A stretch of 64,000 nucleotides of DNA from Myxocyprinus asiaticus (lineage: Eukaryota; Chordata; Actinopteri; Cypriniformes; Catostomidae): contig NC_059346.1 in the NCBI RefSeq assembly GCF_019703515.2, positions 57,362,001-57,426,000 of the forward strand, given 5' to 3'. Below the pieces are notes generated by a model, which had not been told where the DNA came from, searched no databases, and was given only the letters and a program-made list of their open reading frames with translations. Made by a program: the position numbers and the translations under genes. Of the stretch, positions 1 through 11,764 are shown one piece after another. Position 1 is the stretch's first letter; every line of letters begins with the position of its first letter.

Positions 1-110
1 TCTAACCAACCATTCAAGACTGAATTCTGGACACAAATTCACAATGGGTAGTTTGTCATGCTAACAGTAAGAAGACACAAGCCATGGGAGGAAGTTTGAA
101 GCGAAAGAAC

Positions 111-182
111 GGGCTCGTCCGGGATTTGAACCCGGGACCTCTCGCACCCAAAGCGAGAATCATACCCCTAGACCAACGAGCC
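111..182 (-). tRNA. tRNA-Pro(TGG), copy 1
   Basis: The minus strand reads as a 72-nt cytosolic tRNA-Pro. The acceptor stem starts GGCTCGT and pairs with ACGAGCC plus discriminator C. The A box (TGGTCTAGGGGT) and B box (GGTTCAAATCC) are intact, and the anticodon loop is TTTGGGT. The gene is intronless and no CCA is encoded. Immediately downstream the transcribed strand has only a T2-C-T3 run, not the T4 that Pol III normally needs to stop. Confidence 0.96.
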
Positions 183-721
183 ACGTTGCATTAGCTGCTC
201 TTCCCTACAAGCTCAAAACAAGTCTCATGACGTTGCGGCACTCACGCCCATGTCCAGCTATTTCCAGTCATGCAATTACAGCTACTATCTACACGAATGG
301 GAATATAAAGAAATCTTCAAACCTCTCTGGAAAGCAGACATTTCAATAACATGTCAAAACACCAATAAATCCTAACAAAGATGCCAATCTAAAGTTTGCT
401 TCTTTTGTCCCATTTCTCATGAAGCGCTCATTGCACAGTCATCTGCATCTATAGCTTTCTCAAAACACAAGTTTAATATGTTCTGAAGTTTCATTGGGTC
501 ACCACTGAAGTTCCTACGTCACCATATCACAATCCTCTTGGGTGCAAACCTACTTGACTACAAAACTCTTTTTTGATACCGGATCACTACCTCGTGATAC
601 TTCTTGAACATTGTCTTTCTGATTATTGCAAGGTATTAAGGGTGGGGATGGGTAACTCCTGGATGCACAAATGAGGAACCAAAAAACGATTCAATCAAGG
701 CTTGGTGAAAACATCCCTGTA

Positions 722-793
722 GGGGAGTTAGCTAAAAATGCAGAGCGTTCGCTTAGCATGCGAGTGGTAGTGGGGTCGATCCTCTCATTCTCC
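722..793 (+). tRNA. tRNA-Ala(AGC), partly degenerate, unit 1
   Basis: Resembles vertebrate tRNA-Ala(AGC). The acceptor GGGGAGT pairs with ATTCTCC, the anticodon stem-loop is TTCGC-TTAGCAT-GCGAG, and the B box is GGGTCGATCC (one change from consensus). The D arm reads GCTAAAAATGCAGAGC, so one D-stem pair and the usual GG of the D loop are lost, and the T stem has a mismatch. Whether it is still transcribed is uncertain. It is convergent to tRNA-Pro of the same unit, about 540 bp away. Confidence 0.75.
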
Positions 794-1926
794 TCCTGGG
801 AGGTTTCCTTCTTAGTCCCCCATTCTCTAATGTGACAGACCTGGGCATCAAAATATGAAAGACATCTTATTTAGAATAAGCATGCCTCATTTAAATGTTT
901 TGTTTTGGATATCCGCATTAACAGAAAACTTATTCATAGCCCTTTCTGCAGGTTTCCATAACAAATTCATTTTGAGACCGACGAGATAACAGGCCGGTGT
1001 AATATACGGTAAGCAATATGTCAAGTACATTTTTGGAGCGAGGAGGAGGAGGAGAGATTATGGTTAAACATAGTTAAATCAATATACAGATGGTTAAAAA
1101 GCAAAGCAACAGTCTCATTTAAAACTCGCCTACATTTTTTTTCATCTATTCATCCTTCAGCCTCTTGTCTGCTTTTGTTGTGGACATAAATAATAGTGAA
1201 TGCTCTAACTAAAATGCAGTGCAATCAGTGGCACGAGCGAGCAGAAGACAACAGTGGGAAAAGAAAGCGCATGTAGTTTATACAGAAGCCGACTGCCATG
1301 TAGACTATGCATGTTTCATTATATATAAAAGAGCATGTAAACCTCTTTTCGGAATTAAGGTTTAGCAAGAATATGGACATTGGTTGAAAAATGGTGTGAA
1401 TTTACAGTAAACGTGATCAATGATTGGATTTTTTATTGATAATGAAAATGAATAACTGATGAGTCTTTGAATAGGATGCATTTTATGGGCCAACACCATT
1501 AGCGGCACTCACTTTTATAGAAAAATTTGCCAACCGCACAAGAACATTCCATATGAATGAATGAATATCTTGCGAGTATGCTTTTATTGAATTCTGTCTC
1601 ACTATTTTAAGATATTTGTGGATGTTCTGTAGGTGGAGTCCATGCAGTCATTCACAAGCCTATGATTTTAAGATGAACTGCGATATATAAAGTGGGATGT
1701 ATTAAGGAACATTTTTCCGTGCATAGGGACGTTTTATAAATAATCTGCAGGAACACGTAGGAAATTATGCTACATTTACATTTGAGGTCATTTTACGAAC
1801 ATCTTTATAAATGAGGACACTGGCCATCAGACTATGAATGCTTTTCATACAGAAGATTCGGAGGCTAACTGCTTTTGAAAAGCCCTTCTGATTGGGTACT
1901 CCACACCTTTGCACAAAAGTTGCAGA

Positions 1927-1980
1927 AGGTCCCACTTAGATTTGAACTCGGATCGCTGGATTCAGAGTCACCATGGAACC
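1927..1980 (-). pseudogene. tRNA-Gln(CTG) pseudogene, unit 1
   Basis: The minus strand starts GGTTCCATGGT and then jumps to GACTCTGAATCCAGCGATCC, followed by GAGTTCAAATCT and the acceptor 3' strand. This is tRNA-Gln with anticodon CTG and an 18-nt deletion removing most of the D arm and the A box. The T stem also has an AA where CG is expected. The same deletion is present in every copy, so it predates amplification of the unit. Confidence 0.88.
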
Positions 1981-2092
1981 AAGAATTGATTTCATTCAGC
2001 ACCATGTAGGTGGAGCACATAATTGCTCTGTGGAAAGGGGCAGGATCTGGGCCATTGGCAGCCATGGACTGAAAACAGACAAAAGAGCCATG

Positions 2093-2165
2093 TGCCAAAG
2101 CACAGGACAGAACCAGGTACGTTTAGCACTTCAGAATAACACTTTGCCAACTGAGCTATTTCAGC
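2093..2165 (-). pseudogene. tRNA-Phe(GAA) pseudogene, unit 1
   Basis: Full-length 73-nt tRNA-Phe homologue. The 5' part GCTGAAATAGCTCAGTTGG and the anticodon loop CTGAAGT match vertebrate tRNA-Phe well. The T loop reads TTCTGTC instead of TTCGATC, which breaks the B box, and the acceptor and anticodon stems have mismatches. Units 1-4 also carry GGCAAAG in the D loop where later units keep the more canonical GGGAAAG. Confidence 0.85.
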
Positions 2166-2261
2166 CTAATTGTTTTGTTTCACTTCTCTGTACAGATTTC
2201 TATGATTCCAGTGGGTACGTAAGAGTAGAGCAGAAGATATATTCAGAACAAAACCCTACAT

Positions 2262-2322
2262 GTTCCATATGGGGGATTGAAACTGCAACCCTGGTGTTAT
2301 TAGGACCATGCTCTAACCAACC
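2262..2322 (-). pseudogene. tRNA-Ile(AAT) pseudogene, 5'-deleted, unit 1
   Basis: The minus strand TTGGTTAGAGCATGG, then CCTAATAACACCAGGG and TTTCAATCCCC, matches tRNA-Ile with anticodon AAT. About 13 nt covering the 5' D-arm strand are missing compared with the diverged copy at 28031-28106, and the acceptor stem is degenerate. The first 12 bases of the window are the end of another such relic. Confidence 0.82.
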
Positions 2323-2421
2323 ATTCAAGACTGAATTCTGGACACAAATTCACAATGGGTAGTTTGTCATGCTAACAGTAAGAAGACACAAGCCATGGGA
2401 GGAAGTTTGAAGCGAAAGAAC

Positions 2422-2493
2422 GGGCTCGTCCGGGATTTGAACCCGGGACCTCTCGCACCCAAAGCGAGAATCATACCCCTAGACCAACGAGCC
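2422..2493 (-). tRNA. tRNA-Pro(TGG), copy 2
   Basis: Same sequence and anticodon as copy 1, one unit (2311 bp) further on. No T4 terminator lies directly downstream. Confidence 0.96.
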
Positions 2494-3032
2494 ACGTTGC
2501 ATTAGCTGCTCTTCCCTACAAGCTCAAAACAAGTCTCATGACATTGCGGCACTCACTCCCATGTCCAGCTATTTCCAGTCATGCAATTACAGCTACTATC
2601 TACACGAATGGGAATATAAAGAAATCTTCAAACCTCTCTGGAAAGCAGACATTTCAATAACATGTCAAAACACCAATAAATCCTAACAAAGATGCCAATC
2701 TAAAGTTTGCTTCTTTTGTCCCATTTCTCATGAAGCGCTCATTGCACAGTCATCTGCATCTATAGCTTTCTCAAAACACAAGTTTAATATGTTCTGAAGT
2801 TTCATTGGGTCACCACTGAAGTTCCTACGTCACCATATCACAATCCTCTTGGGTGCAAACCTACTTGCCTACAAAACTCTTTTTTGATACCGGATCACTA
2901 CCTCGTGATACTTCTTGAACATTGTCTTTCTGATTATTGCAAGGTATTAAGGGTGGGGATGGGTAACTCCTGGATGCACAAATGAGGAACCAAAAAACGA
3001 TTCAATCAAGGCTTGGTGAAAACATCCCTGTA

Positions 3033-3104
3033 GGGGAGTTAGCTAAAAATGCAGAGCGTTCGCTTAGCATGCGAGTGGTAGTGGGGTCGATCCTCTCATT
3101 CTCC
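3033..3104 (+). tRNA. tRNA-Ala(AGC), partly degenerate, unit 2
   Basis: Same sequence as the unit 1 copy, including the altered D arm. Confidence 0.75.
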
Positions 3105-4237
3105 TCCTGGGAGGTTTCCTTCTTAGTCCCCCATTCTCTAATGTGACAGACCTGGGCATCAAAATATGAAAGACATCTTATTTAGAATAAGCATGCCTCA
3201 TTTAAATGTTTTGTTTTGGATATCCGCATTAACAGAAAACTTATTCATAGCCCTTTCTGCAGGTTTCCATAACAAATTCATTTTGAGACCGACGAGATAA
3301 CAGGCCGGTGTAATATACGGTAAGCAATATGTCAAGTACATTTTTGGAGCGAGGAGGAGGAGGAGAGATTATGGTTAAACATAGTTAAATCAATATACAG
3401 ATGGTTAAAAAGCAAAGCAACAGTCTCATTTAAAACTCGCCTACATTTTTTTTCATCTATTCATCCTTCAGCCTCTTGTCTGCTTTTGTTGTGGACATAA
3501 ATAATAGTGAATGCTCTAACTAAAATGCAGTGCAATCAGTGGCACGAGCGAGCAGAAGACAACAGTGGGAAAAGAAAGCGCATGTAGTTTATACAGAACC
3601 CGACTGCCATGTAGACTATGCATGTTTCATTATATATAAAAGAGCATGTAAACCTCTTTTCGGAATTAAGGTTTAGCAAGAATATGGACATTGGTTGAAA
3701 AATGGTGTGAATTTACAGTAAACGTGATCAATGATTGGATTTGTTATTGATAATGAAAATGAATAACTGATGAGTCTTTGAATAGGATGCATTTTATGGG
3801 CCAACACCATTAGCGGCACTCACTTTTATAGAAAAATTTGCCAACCGCACAAGAACATTCCATATGAATGAATGAATATCTTGCGAGTATGCTTTTATTG
3901 AATTCTGTCTCACTATTTTAAGATATTTGTGGATGTTCTGTAGGTGGAGTCCATGCAGTCATTCACAAGCCTATGATTTTAAGATGAACTGCGATATATA
4001 AAGTGGGATGTATTAAGGAACATTTTTCCGTGCATAGGGACGTTTTATAAATAATCTGCAGGAACACGTAGGAAATTATGCTACATTTACATTTGAGGTC
4101 ATTTTACGAACATCTTTATAAATGAGGACACTGGCCATCAGACTATGAATGCTTTTCATACAGAAGATTCGGAGGCTAACTGCTTTTGAAAAGCCCTTCT
4201 GATTGGGTACTCCACACCTTTGCACAAAAGTTGCAGA

Positions 4238-4291
4238 AGGTCCCACTTAGATTTGAACTCGGATCGCTGGATTCAGAGTCACCATGGAACC
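4238..4291 (-). pseudogene. tRNA-Gln(CTG) pseudogene, unit 2
   Basis: Same 54-nt relic with the D-arm deletion as in unit 1. Confidence 0.86.
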
Positions 4292-4403
4292 AAGAATTGA
4301 TTTCATTCAGCACCATGTAGGTGGAGCACATAATTGCTCTGTGGAAAGGGGCAGGATCTGGGCCATTGGCAGCCATGGACTGAAAACAGACAAAAGAGCC
4401 ATG

Positions 4404-4476
4404 TGCCAAAGCACAGGACAGAACCAGGTACGTTTAGCACTTCAGAATAACACTTTGCCAACTGAGCTATTTCAGC
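4404..4476 (-). pseudogene. tRNA-Phe(GAA) pseudogene, unit 2
   Basis: Same as unit 1, with the GGCAAAG D-loop variant. Confidence 0.84.
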
Positions 4477-4572
4477 CTAATTGTTTTGTTTCACTTCTCT
4501 GTACAGATTTCTATGATTCCAGTGGGTACGTAAGAGTAGAGCAGAAGATATATTCAGAACAAAACCCTACAT

Positions 4573-4633
4573 GTTCCATATGGGGGATTGAAACTGCAAC
4601 CCTGGTGTTATTAGGACCATGCTCTAACCAACC
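4573..4633 (-). pseudogene. tRNA-Ile(AAT) pseudogene, unit 2
   Basis: Same truncated relic as unit 1. Confidence 0.8.
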
Positions 4634-4732
4634 ATTCAAGACTGAATTCTGGACACAAATTCACAATGGGTAGTTTGTCATGCTAACAGTAAGAAGACAC
4701 AAGCCATGGGAGGAAGTTTGAAGCGAAAGAAC

Positions 4733-4804
4733 GGGCTCGTCCGGGATTTGAACCCGGGACCTCTCGCACCCAAAGCGAGAATCATACCCCTAGACCAACG
4801 AGCC
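4733..4804 (-). tRNA. tRNA-Pro(TGG), copy 3
   Basis: Identical to copy 1 in the mature region. Anticodon loop TTTGGGT. No T4 run directly downstream. Confidence 0.96.
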
Positions 4805-5343
4805 ACGTTGCATTAGCTGCTCTTCCCTACAAGCTCAAAACAAGTCTCATGACGTTGCGGCACTCACGCCCATGTCCAGCTATTTCCAGTCATGCAATTA
4901 CAGCTACTATCTACACGAATGGGAATATAAAGAAATCTTCAAACCTCTCTGGAAAGCAGACATTTCAATAACATGTCAAAACACCAATAAATCCTAACAA
5001 AGATGCCAATCTAAAGTTTGCTTCTTTTGTCCCATTTCTCATGAAGCGCTCATTGCACAGTCATCTGCATCTATAGCTTTCTCAAAACACAAGTTTAATA
5101 TGTTCTGAAGTTTCATTGGGTCACCACTGAAGTTCCTACGTCACCATATCACAATCCTCTTGGGTGCAAACCTACTTGCCTACAAAACTCTTTTTTGATA
5201 CCGGATCACTACCTCGTGATACTTCTTGAACATTGTCTTTCTGATTATTGCAAGGTATTAAGGGTGGGGATGGGTAACTCCTGGATGCACAAATGAGGAA
5301 CCAAAAAACGATTCAATCAAGGCTTGGTGAAAACATCCCTGTA

Positions 5344-5415
5344 GGGGAGTTAGCTAAAAATGCAGAGCGTTCGCTTAGCATGCGAGTGGTAGTGGGGTCG
5401 ATCCTCTCATTCTCC
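5344..5415 (+). tRNA. tRNA-Ala(AGC), partly degenerate, unit 3
   Basis: Same sequence as the unit 1 copy. Confidence 0.75.
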
Positions 5416-6548
5416 TCCTGGGAGGTTTCCTTCTTAGTCCCCCATTCTCTAATGTGACAGACCTGGGCATCAAAATATGAAAGACATCTTATTTAGAATA
5501 AGCATGCCTCATTTAAATGTTTTGTTTTGGATATCCGCATTAACAGAAAACTTATTCATAGCCCTTTCTGCAGGTTTCCATAACAAATTCATTTTGAGAC
5601 CGACGAGATAACAGGCCGGTGTAATATACGGTAAGCAATATGTCAAGTACATTTTTGGAGCGAGGAGGAGGAGGAGAGATTATGGTTAAACATAGTTAAA
5701 TCAATATACAGATGGTTAAAAAGCAAAGCAACAGTCTCATTTAAAACTCGCCTACATTTTTTTTCATCTATTCATCCTTCAGCCTCTTGTCTGCTTTTGT
5801 TGTGGACATAAATAATAGTGAATGCTCTAACTAAAATGCAGTGCAATCAGTGGCACGAGCGAGCAGAAGACAACAGTGGGAAAAGAAAGCGCATGTAGTT
5901 TATACAGAACCCGACTGCCATGTAGACTATGCATGTTTCATTATATATAAAAGAGCATGTAAACCTCTTTTCGGAATTAAGGTTTAGCAAGAATATGGAC
6001 ATTGGTTGAAAAATGGTGTGAATTTACAGTAAACGTGATCAATGATTGGATTTGTTATTGATAATGAAAATGAATAACTGATGAGTCTTTGAATAGGATG
6101 CATTTTATGGGCCAACACCATTAGCGGCACTCACTTTTATAGAAAAATTTGCCAACCGCACAAGAACATTCCATATGAATGAATGAATATCTTGCGAGTA
6201 TGCTTTTATTGAATTCTGTCTCACTATTTTAAGATATTTGTGGATGTTCTGTAGGTGGAGTCCATGCAGTCATTCACAAGCCTATGATTTTAAGATGAAC
6301 TGCGATATATAAAGTGGGATGTATTAAGGAACATTTTTCCGTGCATAGGGACGTTTTATAAATAATCTGCAGGAACACGTAGGAAATTATGCTACATTTA
6401 CATTTGAGGTCATTTTACGAACATCTTTATAAATGAGGACACTGGCCATCAGACTATGAATGCTTTTCATACAGAAGATTCGGAGGCTAACTGCTTTTGA
6501 AAAGCCCTTCTGATTGGGTACTCCACACCTTTGCACAAAAGTTGCAGA

Positions 6549-6602
6549 AGGTCCCACTTAGATTTGAACTCGGATCGCTGGATTCAGAGTCACCATGGAA
6601 CC
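6549..6602 (-). pseudogene. tRNA-Gln(CTG) pseudogene, unit 3
   Basis: Same 54-nt relic as in unit 1. Confidence 0.86.
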
Positions 6603-6714
6603 AAGAATTGATTTCATTCAGCACCATGTAGGTGGAGCACATAATTGCTCTGTGGAAAGGGGCAGGATCTGGGCCATTGGCAGCCATGGACTGAAAACAG
6701 ACAAAAGAGCCATG

Positions 6715-6787
6715 TGCCAAAGCACAGGACAGAACCAGGTACGTTTAGCACTTCAGAATAACACTTTGCCAACTGAGCTATTTCAGC
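6715..6787 (-). pseudogene. tRNA-Phe(GAA) pseudogene, unit 3
   Basis: Same as unit 1, with the GGCAAAG D-loop variant. Confidence 0.84.
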
Positions 6788-6883
6788 CTAATTGTTTTGT
6801 TTCACTTCTCTGTACAGATTTCTATGATTCCAGTGGGTACGTAAGAGTAGAGCAGAAGATATATTCAGAACAAAACCCTACAT

Positions 6884-6944
6884 GTTCCATATGGGGGATT
6901 GAAACTGCAACCCTGGTGTTATTAGGACCATGCTCTAACCAACC
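6884..6944 (-). pseudogene. tRNA-Ile(AAT) pseudogene, unit 3
   Basis: Same truncated relic as unit 1. Confidence 0.8.
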
Positions 6945-7043
6945 ATTCAAGACTGAATTCTGGACACAAATTCACAATGGGTAGTTTGTCATGCTAACAG
7001 TAAGAAGACACAAGCCATGGGAGGAAGTTTGAAGCGAAAGAAC

Positions 7044-7115
7044 AGGCTCGTCCGGGATTTGAACCCGGGACCTCTCGCACCCAAAGCGAGAATCATACCC
7101 CTAGACCAACGAGCC
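7044..7115 (-). tRNA. tRNA-Pro(TGG), copy 4, altered discriminator
   Basis: As copy 1, but the plus-strand base at 7044 is A instead of G, so the discriminator base would be U rather than C. The discriminator contributes to prolyl-tRNA synthetase recognition in many organisms, so charging could be affected. All stems are intact. Confidence 0.94.
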
Positions 7116-7654
7116 ACGTTGCATTAGCTGCTCTTCCCTACAAGCTCAAAACAAGTCTCATGACGTTGCGGCACTCACGCCCATGTCCAGCTATTTCCAG
7201 TCATGCAATTACAGCTACTATCTACACGAATGGGAATATAAAGAAATCTTCAAACCTCTCTGGAAAGCAGACATTTCAATAACATGTCAAAACACCAATA
7301 AATCCTAACAAAGATGCCAATCTAAAGTTTGCTTCTTTTGTCCCATTTCTCATGAAGCGCTCATTGCACAGTCATCTGCATCTATAGCTTTCTCAAAACA
7401 CAAGTTTAATATGTTCTGAAGTTTCATTGGGTCACCACTGAAGTTCCTACGTCACCATATCACAATCCTCTTGGGTGCAAACCTACTTGACTACAAAACT
7501 CTTTTTTGATACCGGATCACTACCTCGTGATACTTCTTGAACATTGTCTTTCTGATTATTGCAAGGTATTAAGGGTGGGGATGGGTAACTCCTGGATGCA
7601 CAAATGAGGAACCAAAAAACGATTCAATCAAGGCTTGGTGAAAACATCCCTGTA

Positions 7655-7726
7655 GGGGAGTTAGCTAAAAATGCAGAGCGTTCGCTTAGCATGCGAGTGG
7701 TAGTGGGGTCGATCCTCTCATTCTCC
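7655..7726 (+). tRNA. tRNA-Ala(AGC), partly degenerate, unit 4
   Basis: Same mature region as unit 1; the 3' flank differs by one base (CTCGGAGG for CTGGGAGG). Confidence 0.75.
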
Positions 7727-8859
7727 TCCTCGGAGGTTTCCTTCTTAGTCCCCCATTCTCTAATGTGACAGACCTGGGCATCAAAATATGAAAGACATCT
7801 TATTTAGAATAAGCATGCCTCATTTAAATGTTTTGTTTTGGATATCCGCATTAACAGAAAACTTATTCATAGCCCTTTCTGCAGGTTTCCATAACAAATT
7901 CATTTTGAGACCGACGAGATAACAGGCCGGTGTAATATACGGTAAGCAATATGTCAAGTACATTTTTGGAGCGAGGAGGAGGAGGAGAGATTATGGTTAA
8001 ACATAGTTAAATCAATATACAGATGGTTAAAAAGCAAAGCAACAGTCTCATTTAAAACTCGCCTACATTTTTTTTCATCTATTCATCCTTCAGCCTCTTG
8101 TCTGCTTTTGTTGTGGACATAAATAATAGTGAATGCTCTAACTAAAATGCAGTGCAATCAGTGGCACGAGCGAGCAGAAGACAACAGTGGGAAAAGAAAG
8201 CGCATGTAGTTTATACAGAACCCGACTGCCATGTAGACTATGCATGTTTCATTATATATAAAAGAGCATGTAAACCTCTTTTCGGAATTAAGGTTTAGCA
8301 AGAATATGGACATTGGTTGAAAAATGGTGTGAATTTACAGTAAACGTGATCAATGATTGGATTTGTTATTGATAATGAAAATGAATAACTGATGAGTCTT
8401 TGAATAGGATGCATTTTATGGGCCAACACCATTAGCGGCACTCACTTTTATAGAAAAATTTGCCAACCGCACAAGAACATTCCATATGAATGAATGAATA
8501 TCTTGCGAGTATGCTTTTATTGAATTCTGTCTCACTATTTTAAGATATTTGTGGATGTTCTGTAGGTGGAGTCCATGCAGTCATTCACAAGCCTATGATT
8601 TTAAGATGAACTGCGATATATAAAGTGGGATGTATTAAGGAACATTTTTCCGTGCATAGGGACGTTTTATAAATAATCTGCAGGAACACGTAGGAAATTA
8701 TGCTACATTTACATTTGAGGTCATTTTACGAACATCTTTATAAATGAGGACACTGGCCATCAGACTATGAATGCTTTTCATACAGAAGATTCGGAGGCTA
8801 ACTGCTTTTGAAAAGCCCTTCTGATTGGGTACTCCACACCTTTGCACAAAAGTTGCAGA

Positions 8860-8913
8860 AGGTCCCACTTAGATTTGAACTCGGATCGCTGGATTCAGAG
8901 TCACCATGGAACC
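8860..8913 (-). pseudogene. tRNA-Gln(CTG) pseudogene, unit 4
   Basis: Same 54-nt relic as in unit 1. Confidence 0.86.
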
Positions 8914-9025
8914 AAGAATTGATTTCATTCAGCACCATGTAGGTGGAGCACATAATTGCTCTGTGGAAAGGGGCAGGATCTGGGCCATTGGCAGCCATGG
9001 ACTGAAAACAGACAAAAGAGCCATG

Positions 9026-9098
9026 TGCCAAAGCACAGGACAGAACCAGGTACGTTTAGCACTTCAGAATAACACTTTGCCAACTGAGCTATTTCAGC
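9026..9098 (-). pseudogene. tRNA-Phe(GAA) pseudogene, unit 4
   Basis: Same as unit 1, with the GGCAAAG D-loop variant. Confidence 0.84.
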
Positions 9099-9194
9099 CT
9101 AATTGTTTTGTTTCACTTCTCTGTACAGATTTCTATGATTCCAGTGGGTACGTAAGAGTAGAGCAGAAGATATATTCAGAACAAAACCCTACAT

Positions 9195-9255
9195 GTTCCA
9201 TATGGGGGATTGAAACTGCAACCCTGGTGTTATTAGGACCATGCTCTAACCAACC
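9195..9255 (-). pseudogene. tRNA-Ile(AAT) pseudogene, unit 4
   Basis: Same truncated relic as unit 1. Confidence 0.8.
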
Positions 9256-9354
9256 ATTCAAGACTGAATTCTGGACACAAATTCACAATGGGTAGTTTGT
9301 CATGCTAACAGTAAGAAGACACAAGCCATGGGAGGAAGTTTGAAGCGAAAAAAC

Positions 9355-9426
9355 GGGCTCGTCCGGGATTTGAACCCGGGACCTCTCGCACCCAAAGCGA
9401 GAATCATACCCCTAGACCAACGAGCC
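9355..9426 (-). tRNA. tRNA-Pro(TGG), copy 5, with T6 terminator
   Basis: Mature region as copy 1. The downstream flank differs: plus-strand 9349-9354 reads AAAAAAC, giving TTTTTT on the transcribed strand directly after the gene. This is the only TGG copy with a classical Pol III stop. Confidence 0.96.
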
Positions 9427-9965
9427 ACGTTGCATTAGCTGCTCTTCCCTACAAGCTCAAAACAAGTCTCATGACGTTGCGGCACTCACGCCCATGTCCA
9501 GCTATTTCCAGTCATGCAATTACAGCTACTATCTACACGAATGGGAATATAAAGAAATCTTCAAACCTCTCTGGAAAGCAGACATTTCAATAACATGTCA
9601 AAACACCAATAAATCCTAACAAAGATGCCAATCTAAAGTTTGCTTCTTTTGTCCCATTTCTCATGAAGCGCTCATTGCACAGTCATCTGCATCTATAGCT
9701 TTCTCAAAACACAAGTTTAATATGTTCTGAAGTTTCATTGGGTCACCACTGAAGTTCCTACGTCACCATATCACAATCCTCTTGGGTGCAAACCTACTTG
9801 CCTACAAAACTCTTTTTTGATACCGGATCACTACCTCGTGATACTTCTTGAACATTGTCTTTCTGATTATTGCAAGGTATTAAGGGTGGGGATGGGTAAC
9901 TCCTGGATGCACAAATGAGGAACCAAAAAACGATTCAATCAAGGCTTGGTGAAAACATCCCTGTA

Positions 9966-10037
9966 GGGGAGTTAGCTAAAAATGCAGAGCGTTCGCTTAG
10001 CATGCGAGTGGTAGTGGGGTCGATCCTCTCATTCTCC
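9966..10037 (+). tRNA. tRNA-Ala(AGC), partly degenerate, unit 5
   Basis: Same sequence as the unit 1 copy. Confidence 0.75.
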
Positions 10038-11170
10038 TCCTGGGAGGTTTCCTTCTTAGTCCCCCATTCTCTAATGTGACAGACCTGGGCATCAAAATAT
10101 GAAAGACATCTTATTTAGAATAAGCATGCCTCATTTAAATGTTTTGTTTTGGATATCCGCATTAACAGAAAACTTATTCATAGCCCTTTCTGCAGGTTTC
10201 CATAACAAATTCATTTTGAGACCGACGAGATAACAGGCCGGTGTAATATACGGTAAGCAATATGTCAAGTACATTTTTGGAGCGAGGAGGAGGAGGAGAG
10301 ATTATGGTTAAACATAGTTAAATCAATATACAGATGGTTAAAAAGCAAAGCAACAGTCTCATTTAAAACTCGCCTACATTTTTTTTCATCTATTCATCCT
10401 TCAGCCTCTTGTCTGCTTTTGTTGTGGACATAAATAATAGTGAATGCTCTAACTAAAATGCAGTGCAATCAGTGGCACGAGCGAGCAGAAGACAACAGTG
10501 GGAAAAGAAAGCGCATGTAGTTTATACAGAAGCCGACTGCCATGTAGACTATGCATGTTTCATTATATATAAAAGAGCATGTAAACCTCTTTTCGGAATT
10601 AAGGTTTAGCAAGAATATGGACATTGGTTGAAAAATGGTGTGAATTTACAGTAAACGTGATCAATGATTGGATTTGTTATTGATAATGAAAATGAATAAC
10701 TGATGAGTCTTTGAATAGGATGCATTTTATGGGCCAACACCATTAGCGGCACTCACTTTTATAGAAAAATTTGCCAACCGCACAAGAACATTCCATATGA
10801 ATGAATGAATATCTTGCGAGTATGCTTTTATTGAATTCTGTCTCACTATTTTAAGATATTTGTGGATGTTCTGTAGGTGGAGTCCATGCAGTCATTCACA
10901 AGCCTATGATTTTAAGATGAACTGCGATATATAAAGTGGGATGTATTAAGGAACATTTTTCCGTGCATAGGGACGTTTTATAAATAATCTGCAGGAACAC
11001 GTAGGAAATTATGCTACATTTACATTTGAGGTCATTTTACGAACATCTTTATAAATGAGGACACTGGCCATCAGACTATGAATGCTTTTCATACAGAAGA
11101 TTCGGAGGCTAACTGCTTTTGAAAAGCCCTTCTGATTGGGTACTCCACACCTTTGCACAAAAGTTGCAGA

Positions 11171-11224
11171 AGGTCCCACTTAGATTTGAACTCGGATCGC
11201 TGGATTCAGAGTCACCATGGAACC
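11171..11224 (-). pseudogene. tRNA-Gln(CTG) pseudogene, unit 5
   Basis: Same 54-nt relic as in unit 1. Confidence 0.86.
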
Positions 11225-11336
11225 AAGAATTGATTTCATTCAGCACCATGTAGGTGGAGCACATAATTGCTCTGTGGAAAGGGGCAGGATCTGGGCCATT
11301 GGCAGCCATGGACTGAAAACAGACAAAAGAGCCATG

Positions 11337-11409
11337 TGCCAAAGCACAGGACAGAACCAGGTACGTTTAGTACTTCAGAATAACACTTTCCCAACTGAGC
11401 TATTTCAGC
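11337..11409 (-). pseudogene. tRNA-Phe(GAA) pseudogene, unit 5
   Basis: Has the more canonical D loop GGGAAAG, and GAAGTACTAAA instead of GAAGTGCTAAA after the anticodon. Confidence 0.84.
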
Positions 11410-11505
11410 CTAATTGTTTTGTTTCACTTCTCTGTACAGATTTCTATGATTCCAGTGGGTACGTAAGAGTAGAGCAGAAGATATATTCAGAACAAAACCC
11501 TACAT

Positions 11506-11566
11506 GTTCCATATGAGGGATTGAAACTGCAACCCTGGTGTTATTAGGACCATGCTCTAACCAACC
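11506..11566 (-). pseudogene. tRNA-Ile(AAT) pseudogene, unit 5
   Basis: Same relic with one G-to-A change (CATATGAGGGATT on the plus strand). Confidence 0.8.
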
Positions 11567-11692
11567 ATTCAAGACTGATTTCTGGACACAAATTCACACA
11601 TCATGATGGGTAGTTTGTCATGCTAACAGTAAGAAGACACAAACCATGGGAGGAAGTTTGTAGCGGAAGAAAGAAGTTTGAAGCAAAAGAAC

Positions 11693-11764
11693 GGGCTCGT
11701 CCAGGATTTGAACCCGGGACCTCTCGCACCCTAAGCGAGAATCATACCCCTAGACCAACGAGCC
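11693..11764 (-). tRNA. tRNA-Pro(AGG), copy 6
   Basis: First copy with anticodon loop TTAGGGT (anticodon AGG). A C-to-T change in the 3' strand of the T stem turns one G-C pair into G-U, so the fold is kept. The flank carries a 23-bp partial duplication (AGAAGTTTG repeated) and CAAAAG, which gives TTTT on the transcribed strand. Confidence 0.95.

Noticed and set aside
512..560. Possible tRNA-Val-like segment in the array unit
   Set aside because: GTTCCTACGTCACCATATCAC only loosely resembles a tRNA-Val 5' end, and no anticodon or T arm follows.
1865..2098. 77-codon minus-strand frame repeated in every unit
   Set aside because: It overlaps the tRNA-Gln relic; conservation follows from the array and no protein feature is visible.
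1973..2362. 129-codon open frame (plus strand) repeated in every array unit
   Set aside because: It runs across the Gln, Phe and Ile tRNA relics in antisense, has no domain or signal, and is conserved only because the units are near-identical. The unit 5 copy has a stop.
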